Part shown: one piece after another, positions 39,397 to 49,676 of the stretch
Layout of the letters: each line of letters begins with the position of its first letter
Numbering within the stretch: the first letter of the stretch is position 1
DNA from: Crocinitomicaceae bacterium
GTDB taxonomy: Bacteria > Bacteroidota > Bacteroidia > Flavobacteriales_D > Crocinitomicaceae
Assembly: GCA_029251865.1 (NCBI GenBank)
Contig: JAQXCN010000058.1
Span: forward strand, 1-56,308
Reading direction: 5' to 3'
DNA: 56,308 nucleotides
Notes under the pieces: model-generated
What the model was told of the DNA's origin: nothing
Database searches by the model: none
Seen by the model: only the letters and a program-made list of their open reading frames with translations
Program-made: the position numbers and the translations under genes

Positions 39397-41506
39397 AGGA
39401 AAGAAGGCGACAAGAAATAGGTCCTATTTTATTTTCTATGTTTTCGTAGTCGTTATGTTTACGATAATATATACTGTAGCTTCTATACAACTCTCTGATT
39501 TAGAGTCTGGTTTGATGCCAGGGGATCGTAAAATCCCAGAAAGAATTGTACTCGATGAGCCCACTCCAGGAGATGTTCTGGATAAAGATTTGAATCCACT
39601 AGTTACTACTGTTTCTTATTACGATGTATTTATGGATCCAGTTGTTGTAGAGGCATCGCTTTTTGAATCAAAAGTAGATTCTTTGGCGGTAGGGATAAAT
39701 AATCTTTTTCATAACAAGAGTGCAGCAGAAATTTCCAAGCAGCTGCGTGCTGCTCGTGAAAAAGGGAACAGGTATGTGAAGATTCAAAAGCAAGTGACAA
39801 ATGAGCAACGAAAGTTGTTAAGAGCATTGCCAATATTTAAGGAAGGTACGTTTAAGGGAGGCATTATTGATGGTAAAGAAACCTCTGTCCGAAAAAAACC
39901 TAAAGGAAAGCTTGCGGAAAGAACACTTGGATACTACAGAAAAGATGGTGATAAAGAAATTGCAGTTGGCGTAGAAGGGGCGTTTCATAAATATCTCGTA
40001 GGCACTGCCGGTAAGCAAATTCAGCAGAGGCTTGCAAATGGCTGGCGAAATACTGGTGTGATTGTGCAAGAGTCCGTACCGGGTTCGGATGTCGTAACAA
40101 CAATAGATTCCGATATTCAAGAGGTCGCACAGTCTGAATTAGAGAAACAGCTGGTGACTATGGATGCGCCTGAAGGATGTGTTATTGTGATGGAAGTGGC
40201 TACTGGATATGTTCGTGCAATTTCAAATTTGAGAAGAAATTCAGACAGTTCTTATTCTGAGTCTTTTAATTATGCAATTGGCCGAAATTCTCCTCCTGGA
40301 TCTACCTTCAAACTTGCCGCTTTAATGGCTGCTTTGGAAGATGGCAAGCTAACTCTAGACACAGAGGTGAATGCCACTGGTGAATATCGTTTTAAAGGGT
40401 CAAAGAAATCATTATTCGACTCGAATTACGGTCATGGCTACGGCAAAATCTCTTTAAAACGGGCTTTCGAGGTTTCTTCAAATGTTATTGCGCCAACCAT
40501 TCATGATGTGTATAAATCGAACCCGAATCAATTTCTTTTAAGGCTTGAGAAGTTCGGATTGACTAAACCTCTGGGTATTTCACTTTCAGGTGAACCAAGT
40601 CCAAAAGTTTCAAGACCAGGTTCTAAAATATGGTCTGGTATTTCTATTCCGTATATGTCAATTGGTTACGAGTTAGAACAAACTCCATTGCAAACTTTAA
40701 ATCTTTACAATTCTGTGGCTAATAATGGAAGAATGATGCAGCCTCAGTTCGTACAAGAGGTTAGAAATGGTAGTAAAGTAGTTCGTTCTTTTCCGCCTGT
40801 TGCGCTTGATGAAAAAATTTGCTCAATGTCCACCATTAATAAGGTTAAAAGTTGCCTCGTAGGTGTAATGGAAGATGGAACCGGAAAAGACTTAAAAAGT
40901 GTTGAATTTAAAATTGCTGGTAAAACAGGAACGGTAAAAATATTATCGAAATCTAGGGAGTTCTTGGATAGGTCTGAGTCTGAATATCAAGCCTCATTTT
41001 GCGGATTTTTCCCAGCAGACAAACCATTGTATTCATGCATAGTAGTCATCTATAAGCCTAAGAAATATATCTATGGAGCAAAGGTTTCTGGGACGGTTTT
41101 CGCAGCTGTAGCAAATAAGGTTTTTGCTTCAAACTTAAAATATCATGATGCGGTCAATGAGTCTTCAGAAAAATCAAACAGTTTGCCTAGAATCAAAGCA
41201 GGAAACAAAGCAGATGCGTCAAATGTACTCGCGAGCCTCGGGTACGACCATAATGTAGAAGGCGGAGGTGCCTGGATTGGTGAGGTAAAACCAAACAAAG
41301 AGATTCATCTTGTTCCACGAAAAATTAAAAGTAAAGTTGTGCCTAGTGTCTCGGGAATGACGGCAAAAGACGCTGTTTTTCTATTAGAGAGGATGGGGCT
41401 TATTGTGGAGCTAAAAGGTTTTGGTAAAGTAGTTTATCAATCTATTCCTGAGGGAACGGATTTAGACAAGGGTAGGTTAATCAAATTGACGCTTAAGAAT
41501 ATATGA
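39386..41506 (+). CDS. ftsI: penicillin-binding protein / septal transpeptidase with PASTA domain
   Basis: The 706-residue class B penicillin-binding protein cross-links septal peptidoglycan. One N-terminal membrane helix (about 13-32) precedes the dimerisation domain. The transpeptidase has Ser306 in PPGSTFK, the SSN motif at 364-366 and Lys513-Thr-Gly. A PASTA domain occupies about 645-706 (VVPSVSGMTAKDAVFLLE), a feature common in Bacteroidota FtsI. It overlaps the FtsL gene by 11 bases and murE by four. Confidence 0.96.
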   Translation: MTDKGKKATRNRSYFIFYVFVVVMFTIIYTVASIQLSDLESGLMPGDRKIPERIVLDEPTPGDVLDKDLNPLVTTVSYYDVFMDPVVVEASLFESKVDSLAVGINNLFHNKSAAEISKQLRAAREKGNRYVKIQKQVTNEQRKLLRALPIFKEGTFKGGIIDGKETSVRKKPKGKLAERTLGYYRKDGDKEIAVGVEGAFHKYLVGTAGKQIQQRLANGWRNTGVIVQESVPGSDVVTTIDSDIQEVAQSELEKQLVTMDAPEGCVIVMEVATGYVRAISNLRRNSDSSYSESFNYAIGRNSPPGSTFKLAALMAALEDGKLTLDTEVNATGEYRFKGSKKSLFDSNYGHGYGKISLKRAFEVSSNVIAPTIHDVYKSNPNQFLLRLEKFGLTKPLGISLSGEPSPKVSRPGSKIWSGISIPYMSIGYELEQTPLQTLNLYNSVANNGRMMQPQFVQEVRNGSKVVRSFPPVALDEKICSMSTINKVKSCLVGVMEDGTGKDLKSVEFKIAGKTGTVKILSKSREFLDRSESEYQASFCGFFPADKPLYSCIVVIYKPKKYIYGAKVSGTVFAAVANKVFASNLKYHDAVNESSEKSNSLPRIKAGNKADASNVLASLGYDHNVEGGGAWIGEVKPNKEIHLVPRKIKSKVVPSVSGMTAKDAVFLLERMGLIVELKGFGKVVYQSIPEGTDLDKGRLIKLTLKNI

Positions 41507-42969
41507 AGGCTTTAGAAAATTTGCTGGATGGTTTAAAATATCAATGTATAATTGGTGAACCATCAAGGGTTATGATTCAGGCAGTTGAATTTGACTCTCG
41601 TGTGGCGAATACAGGTGCTTTATTCGTTGCGGTTAAGGGATTTTCGCAGGACGGCCATGACTACCTCCAGTCAGCTTATGATGCGGGTTGTCGTTGTTTT
41701 ATTGTTGATCGTAAAGTTGATTTTCAGTTCGACGACATATGCTTGGTTCAAGTTGTGGATTCGAGTGAAGCTTTAGCTTTAGTTGCGGCAAATTATTTTG
41801 GTGAGCCTTCGAAGGAACTAAAACTCATTGGTATCACTGGGACAAATGGTAAAACGACTTGTGCCACCTTAATGTATGATTTATTTTGTGGTTTAGGGTA
41901 CAAAACGGGATTGCTATCCACTGTTGTCAATAAGATTGGTAAAGAGTTAGTCCCAGCAACACATACAACGCCAAATCCAGTCGCTTTGAATGCGCTTTTA
42001 CGTGACATGGTTAATGCAGGTTGTTCACATTGTTTTATGGAGGTTAGTTCACATGCAATCGATCAAAATAGAACATTCGGGCTTTATTTCGAGGGGGGTG
42101 TGTTTACCAATATTTCACACGATCATCTAGATTACCACAAGACTTTTTCGGCATATATAAAAGCAAAAAAACAATTTTTTGACCGTTTACCTCTGGCGTC
42201 ATTCGCGCTTGTAAATACGGATGATAAGAATGGGTTAATTATGCTTCAAAACACGAATGCGAAAAGACGTCACTATGCGCTTAAAACCCCAGCAGATTAC
42301 AAGGCAAAAGTAATAGAAAATGCATTGTCAGGCTTAATCCTTGATCTTGATGGAACCGAGTTTTATTCTAGACTTATAGGTCGCTTTAATGCGTATAATC
42401 TATTGGCTGTGTATGCTGTAGCAATGCTTCTTAATGAAGACAAAATTGAGACTCTTGGTGTTTTAAGTAACCTGAAGTCCGTAGAGGGTAGATTTCAGTA
42501 TTTAAAAACCCAAAATGGACCTACAACGATTGTGGATTATGCGCATACACCAGATGCTCTTCTCAATGTAATTGATACCATAATGGCCATAAAAAAGCAG
42601 AAATCGAGGTTGATAACGATTGTTGGGTGCGGTGGGGATAGAGATAAAGACAAGAGGCCTGTTATGGCCTCGATCGCGGGTGCGAAAAGCGATGAATTGA
42701 TTTTGACTTCTGACAATCCGAGAAGTGAAGATCCCGAACAAATTCTAAAGGATATGCAAGCAGGTCTTACGAGCGATCAATTGGATACCGCATTTACCAT
42801 ACCCAATAGACGTGACGCTATTAAGCTTGCTGTTAAGCTTGCGGATGAGCATGATGTGATATTAATCGCAGGAAAAGGACATGAAAAATATCAGGAAATA
42901 AAAGGGATCAAACATGATTTTGATGATTATAAAATTGCAAGTGAATTTACAAACCAAATGAAGAACTAA
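41503..42969 (+). CDS. murE: UDP-MurNAc-tripeptide synthetase MurE (meso-diaminopimelate type)
   Basis: MurE adds the third amino acid to the peptidoglycan precursor. The 488-residue protein has the three Mur-ligase domains: the ATP loop [10 protein letters not shown] (about 107-116), the central SHDHLDYH, and a C-terminal domain with DNPRSEDP (about residue 405). DNPR is the motif that marks meso-diaminopimelate ligases as opposed to lysine ligases. It overlaps ftsI by four bases and shares one base with mraY. Confidence 0.97.
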   Translation: MKALENLLDGLKYQCIIGEPSRVMIQAVEFDSRVANTGALFVAVKGFSQDGHDYLQSAYDAGCRCFIVDRKVDFQFDDICLVQVVDSSEALALVAANYFGEPSKELKLIGITGTNGKTTCATLMYDLFCGLGYKTGLLSTVVNKIGKELVPATHTTPNPVALNALLRDMVNAGCSHCFMEVSSHAIDQNRTFGLYFEGGVFTNISHDHLDYHKTFSAYIKAKKQFFDRLPLASFALVNTDDKNGLIMLQNTNAKRRHYALKTPADYKAKVIENALSGLILDLDGTEFYSRLIGRFNAYNLLAVYAVAMLLNEDKIETLGVLSNLKSVEGRFQYLKTQNGPTTIVDYAHTPDALLNVIDTIMAIKKQKSRLITIVGCGGDRDKDKRPVMASIAGAKSDELILTSDNPRSEDPEQILKDMQAGLTSDQLDTAFTIPNRRDAIKLAVKLADEHDVILIAGKGHEKYQEIKGIKHDFDDYKIASEFTNQMKN

Positions 42970-44210
42970 TGCTGTACTATCTTTTTGAATTATTGGATAA
43001 ATATAATATGCCCGGTGCTGGACTCTTTAGTTACATCTCTTTTAGATCGGCATTGGCTCTTATTTCTTCATTAATTATCTCGATTGTTTTTGGGAAACGT
43101 ATTATCGCACGTCTTCAGCGGCAACAAATAGGGGAAACTGTTCGTGATCTTGGACTTGCTGGTCAGATTGAAAAAACAGGAACACCGACCATGGGAGGGC
43201 TTATCATCTTGGGTGCTATTTTGATACCTACGCTGCTTTTTGCCCGACTGGAAAATGTATATGTAATTACAATGCTTCTAGCCACAGTTTGGCTTGGGAT
43301 GATTGGTTTTATTGATGATTACATCAAGGTATTTAAAAAGAATAAAGAAGGACTTAAAGGAAGGTTTAAGGTTATTGGTCAAATTGGAGTAGGTCTGATT
43401 GTAGGATCTGTACTTTATTTTTCTGATGATGTTGTTGTCCATAAGCGCGTTGCAAGTGATTATAAATTAAAGGCCAATGAAAAGTTAGTAAGCCACCAGC
43501 ATACACAAACAGACAATCAGTCTTTCAAATGGGTTGAGACGGATGAAATGACGACAACAATACCTTTTGTCAAAGACAATGAGTTTAATTACAAATGGCT
43601 GCTTGGTGGAGATTCTTCCTACGGATGGCTGATTTTTATTCCAATAGTCATCTTTATTGTAATCGCTGTGTCAAATGGAGCAAATATGACCGACGGATTA
43701 GATGGTCTCGCTACAGGTACATCGGCAATAGTAGGAATCGCATTAGCCATTTTAGCCTACGTAAGTTCTCATGTTAATTTTTCAGATTACCTAAATGTAA
43801 TGTATATCCCTTTTGCCGAGGAGTTGGTGATTTTTATTAGCGCTTTTGTCGGTGCGTGTATTGGTTTTCTTTGGTATAACTCATACCCAGCGCAAGTTTT
43901 CATGGGAGATACTGGAAGTCTAGCGATAGGAGGTATTATCGCAGTATTTGCGATTTCGATTCGGAAAGAGTTACTGATACCAGTTTTATGTGGTGTGTTC
44001 CTGATAGAAAACCTATCAGTCATGCTTCAGGTAGGCTATTTCAAATATTCAAGGAAGAGGTATGGTGAAGGTCGGCGAATTTTTAAAATGGCACCACTTC
44101 ATCATCATTATCAGAAAAGTGGGTTGCATGAAGCTAAAATTGTTGCCAGATTCTGGATTCTAGCGGTACTTCTTGCAGTAGTAACTATAGTAACACTTAA
44201 GGTGCGTTAA
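42969..44210 (+). CDS. mraY: phospho-N-acetylmuramoyl-pentapeptide transferase
   Basis: MraY makes lipid I by joining the MurNAc-pentapeptide to undecaprenyl phosphate in the membrane. The 413-residue protein has about ten helices and the signatures [26 protein letters not shown] and PLHHHYQ. It is longer than the roughly 360-residue proteobacterial enzyme because of a hydrophilic insertion (about 160-210) between two helices. The A of TAATG is shared with murE, and the final base with murD. Confidence 0.97.
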   Translation: MLYYLFELLDKYNMPGAGLFSYISFRSALALISSLIISIVFGKRIIARLQRQQIGETVRDLGLAGQIEKTGTPTMGGLIILGAILIPTLLFARLENVYVITMLLATVWLGMIGFIDDYIKVFKKNKEGLKGRFKVIGQIGVGLIVGSVLYFSDDVVVHKRVASDYKLKANEKLVSHQHTQTDNQSFKWVETDEMTTTIPFVKDNEFNYKWLLGGDSSYGWLIFIPIVIFIVIAVSNGANMTDGLDGLATGTSAIVGIALAILAYVSSHVNFSDYLNVMYIPFAEELVIFISAFVGACIGFLWYNSYPAQVFMGDTGSLAIGGIIAVFAISIRKELLIPVLCGVFLIENLSVMLQVGYFKYSRKRYGEGRRIFKMAPLHHHYQKSGLHEAKIVARFWILAVLLAVVTIVTLKVR

Positions 44211-45553
44211 TGCGTTTAAAGAATCAAAATATCGTAATAATTGGCGGTGGCGAAAGCGGCGTGGGCGCAGCGATCCTAGCTGAAAAAATGGGTGCAAATG
44301 TTTTTGTATCCGATGCAGGGGTGCTCAAAGATGCGTATAGGTCAGAACTGCATAGTCTAAATGTCGACTATGAGGAATCCGGTCATGATTTAGACCGAAT
44401 CCTCAAGGCTGATCTTGTAGTAAAATCTCCAGGTATTCCAAACACAGTTGAGGTATTGCAAAAGCTTCGGTCTAGCGGTGTTTTAATTTTTTCAGAAATA
44501 GAATTTGCCGCACAATATACGGAGGCAAAAAAGATTTGTATCACAGGTAGTAATGGGAAGACGACAACAACCATGCTCTTGTATCATATTTTTAAAAGTG
44601 CTGGTTTAGAGGTCTGTTTTGCTGGAAATGTGGGTAAGAGTTTGGCGCGTCAAGTTGCAACTTCAGAACCTGAATTCTTTATCATTGAGCTTAGCTCATT
44701 TCAACTTGATGATCTAAAAGATTTTAGGGCTGATATATCAATCTTACTAAATATTACGCCTGATCACCTCGACAGGTATGATAATAATTTAAGTCTTTAC
44801 GCGGACTCAAAAATGCGAATCACTAATAATCAAAAGACTTCTGATTGGTTTATCTATAATGCTGATGACCCTATTATTAGTGAGAAAATTTCAAAGCTTC
44901 ATTTGCCAATGCAAATGGCAAGCTTTTCAATAAAGTCCGCTCAAGAACTCGGCGGATATTCAATTTCGGATCAATTAATAATCAATATAAAAGAACAATT
45001 ATCTATGTCCATTCATGATTTAGCTTTAAAGGGTAAGCACAATACCCAAAATTCATTAGCAGCAGGGATTGCAGCTAGAATAGTAGAAATCCGCAAGGAT
45101 ATCGTACGACAAAGTTTAGAAGACTTTGTAAATGTTGAACACCGTTTAGAATTTGTCGCCAAGATAAATGGCATTGAATTTATAAACGATTCAAAAGCTA
45201 CTAATATTAATTCTACTTGGTTTGCTCTCGAGAGTATGGAGAAGCCGACTGTATGGATCGTTGGTGGTGTAGACAAAGGAAACGATTACAACGAGCTTAT
45301 GTCATTGGTCGACGAGAAAGTGAAGGCGGTAATTTGTCTCGGAGAAAATAATGATAAAATTAAAGAAGCTTTCGCATCAAAGGTTGAGACCATTGTTGAA
45401 GCGAGAAGTGCCGTTGAGGCTGTGGCTTATGCTTATCGATTAGCACACAAGGATGAATCTGTTTTGCTTTCTCCTGCTTGTGCAAGTTTTGATTTATTTG
45501 AAAGCTATGAAGATCGAGGAAATCAATTTAAGCAAGCGGTAAGAATGCTCTAA
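44210..45553 (+). CDS. murD: UDP-N-acetylmuramoylalanine-D-glutamate ligase
   Basis: MurD adds D-glutamate to UDP-MurNAc-L-alanine. The 447-residue protein has an N-terminal Rossmann domain (VIIGGGESGVG), the ATP loop CITGSNGKTTT, the NITPDHLDRY motif, and the C-terminal domain with VWIVGGVDKGNDY and SFDLFESYEDRG. All expected motifs are there, so this copy should be active. The following small gene looks like a second, degenerate copy of its C-terminal domain. Confidence 0.97.
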   Translation: MRLKNQNIVIIGGGESGVGAAILAEKMGANVFVSDAGVLKDAYRSELHSLNVDYEESGHDLDRILKADLVVKSPGIPNTVEVLQKLRSSGVLIFSEIEFAAQYTEAKKICITGSNGKTTTTMLLYHIFKSAGLEVCFAGNVGKSLARQVATSEPEFFIIELSSFQLDDLKDFRADISILLNITPDHLDRYDNNLSLYADSKMRITNNQKTSDWFIYNADDPIISEKISKLHLPMQMASFSIKSAQELGGYSISDQLIINIKEQLSMSIHDLALKGKHNTQNSLAAGIAARIVEIRKDIVRQSLEDFVNVEHRLEFVAKINGIEFINDSKATNINSTWFALESMEKPTVWIVGGVDKGNDYNELMSLVDEKVKAVICLGENNDKIKEAFASKVETIVEARSAVEAVAYAYRLAHKDESVLLSPACASFDLFESYEDRGNQFKQAVRML

Positions 45554-45556
45554 ATT

Positions 45557-46015
45557 TTGAAAAGGAAGAAGTCAAATATCAAGAGTCAACATACCTCGCG
45601 TATTCAAGATTCCTCTTTCGTTGGTGCCCAGCATTCAATGAAGCCTTTGGGGAAATACTTGGGTATGGACACTTTTTCTTGGCATAATCCTGACTTGAAC
45701 TTATTGAATAAAACGATTCAAAATTTTCCTTTCGACATTTTATGGCTAGGGAACGAAAATGAAGTAGAATCATTTCTTGATTTTAATCCAAGGGTGGGAA
45801 GTAAAATAAAATCGATTGTTTTATGTGGGGCTGATATGAAAGATAATTGTTCTGATAAAATCATATCTGTCTCTTCAATTGTAAATGCGCTTGAGTTTGT
45901 AGATACGCTGATCTTCAAGCCTGGCATATTGTTATTGACTGCTTCCGATGCTGATTCTGAATTTAGTCTGAAGTCTTTTGAGTCTCATGTTTTAAAATCA
46001 CAGATACGAAAATGA
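45557..46015 (+). CDS. small dcw protein resembling a detached MurD C-terminal domain
   Basis: I do not recognise an established family. The start is TTG (45557), three bases after the murD stop, and the stop overlaps the ftsW start (ATGA). Over residues about 60-145 of 152 it can be aligned with the last hundred residues of the neighbouring MurD: ILWLGNENE with VWIVGGVDKG, IKSIVLCG with VKAVICLG, and ILLLTASDADSEFSLKSFES with VLLSPACASFDLFESYED. The ATP loop and central domain are absent, so it cannot be a ligase on its own. It may be a decayed duplicate or a binding/regulatory subunit (inference). The first 25 residues are basic and probably flexible. Confidence 0.7.
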   Translation: MKRKKSNIKSQHTSRIQDSSFVGAQHSMKPLGKYLGMDTFSWHNPDLNLLNKTIQNFPFDILWLGNENEVESFLDFNPRVGSKIKSIVLCGADMKDNCSDKIISVSSIVNALEFVDTLIFKPGILLLTASDADSEFSLKSFESHVLKSQIRK

Positions 46016-47202
46016 GAGATCAACTAAGACATTTGAAAGGGGATTCTGTAATGTGGATGATCGTCATATTATTAATGTCATTTTCTTTACTAACCGTTTA
46101 TAGTTTTGTGCCTATACTGGTTAGGATTGAGGGAGGGACGCCCTTTTATTATTTGGTGAAGCATTTAACGTATGTCGTTCTTGGTTTTGTGAGCATGTTT
46201 GCCGTTCATAGAATTAACACGAAATATTTTAGTCAAATCAGTCAGTTTGTTTATTATCTCGCTATTGCCCTTTTAGTATTTACAATCTTTTTTGGTATTA
46301 AGGTCAATGGAGCGGAACGATGGATTCGAGTTTTTGGCTTAACCTTTCAATCTTCTGATTTTGCGAAGCTCGCCCTAATTATGTATTTGTCAAAACTTCT
46401 CGTAAAGAAAGAGAAATATTTTGATGATTGGAAGTTAGGTGTCCTGCCCGTTATGGCACCAATATTTATTATTTGTCTATTGATCTTAAAGGATAACTTA
46501 TCCACGGCGCTGATGCTTTTTACCATCTCCTTTGCGCTCTTATTCATTGCGCGTTTCCCTTGGAAGAAGTTATTGCTTATTATGATTTCTATTGTGGTTG
46601 GGATACTACTTTTTATTTCGGTTCAGGAGGCTTTCCCCACTTTGCAGCTTTCTAGGTATCAAACGTGGAAAGCAAGAATTGTGAGGCTTTGGGAGCAAAA
46701 ACAAGACCCTAGCGCTTCAAAAGTCGAAAATGCACAAGCAAATAATGCAAAACTCGCAATATTTAACGGAGCGTTAATAGGTCAAGGGGTGGGCGATGGT
46801 CAATTAAAGTCATACATTCCTGAGGCCTATGCTGATTTTTATTTTGCAAGTTTTATAGAGGAGTTTGGTTTGATTTCAGGTGTGTTGCTGGCGCTTACCT
46901 ATATTGTTTTGCTATTTCGAATCATAAAAATTGCGTTCAAAACAGAAGTGCTTTTTGAGACTTATTTGTGCTTAGGGATCGGAATTCATCTTTTAATGCA
47001 AGCTTCCATAAATATGCTCGTTTGTATTGGTTTTGTTCCAGTAACAGGACAAAATATGCCTTTTCTCGCGATGGGTGGATCCGCTTTAATAATGGCTTGC
47101 GTATCTATCGGAATTGTTCAATCAGTAGCTCGGGCCAATAATAAACTTACCGCTACAGCCACGTCATTTGATTATAATGGAGATGAAAAAACAGATAAAT
47201 AG
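46012..47202 (+). CDS. ftsW: septal peptidoglycan polymerase FtsW (SEDS family)
   Basis: FtsW polymerises lipid II with FtsI at the septum. The 396-residue protein has about ten membrane helices and the SEDS patterns GAERWIRVFGLTFQSSDFAKLAL, split here by its own helix boundaries, KDNLSTALM and the late GFVPVTGQNMPFLAMGGSA. The ATG overlaps the stop of the preceding small gene and its 3' end overlaps murG. Confidence 0.95.
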   Translation: MRDQLRHLKGDSVMWMIVILLMSFSLLTVYSFVPILVRIEGGTPFYYLVKHLTYVVLGFVSMFAVHRINTKYFSQISQFVYYLAIALLVFTIFFGIKVNGAERWIRVFGLTFQSSDFAKLALIMYLSKLLVKKEKYFDDWKLGVLPVMAPIFIICLLILKDNLSTALMLFTISFALLFIARFPWKKLLLIMISIVVGILLFISVQEAFPTLQLSRYQTWKARIVRLWEQKQDPSASKVENAQANNAKLAIFNGALIGQGVGDGQLKSYIPEAYADFYFASFIEEFGLISGVLLALTYIVLLFRIIKIAFKTEVLFETYLCLGIGIHLLMQASINMLVCIGFVPVTGQNMPFLAMGGSALIMACVSIGIVQSVARANNKLTATATSFDYNGDEKTDK

Positions 47203-48298
47203 AGTTGTAATTTCAGGAGGGGGTACAGGTGGGCATATTTTCCCTGCCATTGCGATAGCGAATGAGATAAAGAAAAGAAATTCTGAGGTGGCTATTTTGT
47301 TTGTGGGCGCTCAAGGAAAAATGGAAATGGAAAGGGTTCCCAATGCGGGCTATGAGATTATGGGTCTCCCTATTGTTGGTTTTAAACGCAAGTTAAGTTT
47401 TTCAAATTTCTTACTTCCTTTTAAGCTCTTTAATAGTTTGTTAAAAGCAAGAAGTGTATTGAAAGCATTCAATCCTGAATTAGTAATAGGTGTTGGTGGT
47501 TATGCGAGTGGCCCAACCTTAAAAATGGCGCAGATGTTAGGTATTCCTAGCGTGATTCAAGAACAAAATTCTTTTCCAGGTAAGACAAATATCCTCCTGT
47601 CAAAAAAGGCAAGGCTAATCTGCACCGCTTACAGCGGTTTAGAACAATTTTTCTCTAAAAGTAAAATACTATTAACGGGGAACCCTGTTCGAGAGGAGTT
47701 AGGGCATATAAACCTATCAAAGAATGATGCGCTTGCTGTTTTCGAACTTGATCCAACGCGGCAAACTGTACTTGTAATTGGTGGAAGCTTGGGCGCAAGA
47801 ACATTAAATGAAGCTTTGTCGCAGTCTATTGATACAATTGTAAAAAGTGAGCTTCAGTTTATTTGGCAGTGTGGTAAAGGATACTATCATAGTATACTTG
47901 AGGCCATTCCTGACATGCCAAAGCAGATTAAATTGATGCCATTTATTTCAAGAATGGATGCAGCTTACGCCGCAGCAGACATTGTTGTTTCTCGCGCAGG
48001 TGCTTTGTCTGTGTCAGAATTGTGTTTGATCGGAAAACCATCTGTGTTTGTTCCCTCTCCTAATGTCGCTGAGGACCACCAGACAAAAAACGCTTTGGCA
48101 TTAGTCACTAATGAAGCCGCGTTGATGGTGAAGGATGTTGATGCTGTTGAGGTCTTAACCGATACGGTTCTGGACTTATTAAAAAATGCGCCTCAAAAAG
48201 CCAAATTAGCTGAGAATATTAAAAAAATGGCAAAGCCAAATGCGACCATAGATATTGTTAATGCTTGCGAAAACCTTTTAATTAAATATGCGAAATAA
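47183..48298 (+). CDS. murG: UDP-GlcNAc transferase MurG
   Basis: MurG converts lipid I to lipid II on the inner face of the membrane. The start MKKQINRVVISGGGTGGHIFPA is chosen at ATG 47183; ATG 47177 or TTG 47168 would add up to five residues. Motifs: GGGTGGHIFPA near the N-terminus, GVGGYASGP (about 100), QEQNSFPG and the UDP-GlcNAc site VSRAGALSVSEL (about 267). It overlaps ftsW by 20 bases and murC by 11. Confidence 0.96.
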   Translation: MKKQINRVVISGGGTGGHIFPAIAIANEIKKRNSEVAILFVGAQGKMEMERVPNAGYEIMGLPIVGFKRKLSFSNFLLPFKLFNSLLKARSVLKAFNPELVIGVGGYASGPTLKMAQMLGIPSVIQEQNSFPGKTNILLSKKARLICTAYSGLEQFFSKSKILLTGNPVREELGHINLSKNDALAVFELDPTRQTVLVIGGSLGARTLNEALSQSIDTIVKSELQFIWQCGKGYYHSILEAIPDMPKQIKLMPFISRMDAAYAAADIVVSRAGALSVSELCLIGKPSVFVPSPNVAEDHQTKNALALVTNEAALMVKDVDAVEVLTDTVLDLLKNAPQKAKLAENIKKMAKPNATIDIVNACENLLIKYAK

Positions 48299-49676
48299 AA
48301 TAACCGATTTTAAGCGTTTTTACTTCATTGGTATTGGAGGTATAGGAATGTCCGCACTCGCGCGATATTTTAATGCGATTGGTAAAGATGTTTTAGGTTA
48401 TGATCGCGCTCCTTCACCGATTACAGAAGCATTGGTAGAAGAAGGTTGTGCTATACATTATGAAGACAAAGGGGCTGAGGTATTTAAACTTGTTTCCTCT
48501 CCCGAAAGTACTTTGGTTATCTATACGCCCGCAGTTGCAGAATCTCATAAGGAGTTAACTTATTTCAGGGAACAAGGATTTATCGTCTATAAAAGAGCAG
48601 AGGCACTCGGTTTAATTACAAGATTTATGAAAGGTCTGTGTGTTGCTGGTACGCATGGGAAAACTACAACAAGTGCAATGCTTTCTCATGTTTTAGATCA
48701 AAGTCCTTGGCGTTGTAACGCTTTCTTAGGTGGTATTGCTTCAAATTCAAATTCAAATTTAATTGTAAATCAGGATACTGATTGGGTTGTGGTAGAGGCA
48801 GATGAATTTGACCGTTCATTTCTGCATTTGTCCCCATTTGCTAGTATTGTTACTGCAATGGATCCTGACCATTTAGATATTTATGGTGATGCAACAAATT
48901 TCAAAGACGGATTTCGACAATATGCAATGAAGATTGATCCAAACGGTTGTTGCGTCATGCATGAAGATGTGTCATTACCTTCTCTCTGTGAATCCGTGAC
49001 CTATGCTATTGATTCTGAAACTGCTGATTACAGAGCATCATACATCAAATATATTGATGGGGTGATGCAGTTTGTCGTGAATACACCTCAAATCAACGCT
49101 AAAAAGTTCACCCTCCAAATACCAGGACTTCACAATGTGTTAAATGCATTAGCGTGTATTGCTTTATTAGATAAAATAGGTTTACCGATGCAAAATATTC
49201 AGCAAGGTTTGAATTCCTTCAAAGGTGTACGTCGTCGGTTTGATATTCAGTTTAAGTCGGAGGAACTCATTTATATTGATGATTATGCGCACCATCCTGA
49301 GGAGCTCAGGTTTTTGATTGACTCTTTGCAAATGATGTATCCCGAGGAAGAGATCACTGCAATTTTTCAGCCGCATCTTTACACGAGGACACGAGATTTT
49401 GGAACAGCGTTTTCTGAACAGCTTTCGAGGTTTGACGCACTGATTCTATTACCAATTTACCCTGCAAGAGAAGAGGAAATACTTGGTATTTCAAGTGAAT
49501 GGTTGTTGTCTATGGTGCGTTTGAAAGAAAAACAAGTACTTAATTCTTCACGAACTCTTGAGTTAATGCAGAAGAAAAGTAAGGGTATTGTAGTAACGAT
49601 TGGCGCTGGAGACATAGATCGAATGGTGGCGCCATTGAGGGATATATTAATTCAAAATGTAGAAGCAACATTATGA
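48288..49676 (+). CDS. murC: UDP-N-acetylmuramate-L-alanine ligase
   Basis: MurC adds the first amino acid, L-alanine, to UDP-MurNAc. The 462-residue protein has the N-terminal FIGIGGIGMSALA, the ATP loop GTHGKTTTSA (about 122-131), VTAMDPDHLDIYG and the domain-3 motif DDYAHHPEE. It overlaps murG by 11 bases and ftsQ by four. Confidence 0.97.
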   Translation: MRNKITDFKRFYFIGIGGIGMSALARYFNAIGKDVLGYDRAPSPITEALVEEGCAIHYEDKGAEVFKLVSSPESTLVIYTPAVAESHKELTYFREQGFIVYKRAEALGLITRFMKGLCVAGTHGKTTTSAMLSHVLDQSPWRCNAFLGGIASNSNSNLIVNQDTDWVVVEADEFDRSFLHLSPFASIVTAMDPDHLDIYGDATNFKDGFRQYAMKIDPNGCCVMHEDVSLPSLCESVTYAIDSETADYRASYIKYIDGVMQFVVNTPQINAKKFTLQIPGLHNVLNALACIALLDKIGLPMQNIQQGLNSFKGVRRRFDIQFKSEELIYIDDYAHHPEELRFLIDSLQMMYPEEEITAIFQPHLYTRTRDFGTAFSEQLSRFDALILLPIYPAREEEILGISSEWLLSMVRLKEKQVLNSSRTLELMQKKSKGIVVTIGAGDIDRMVAPLRDILIQNVEATL

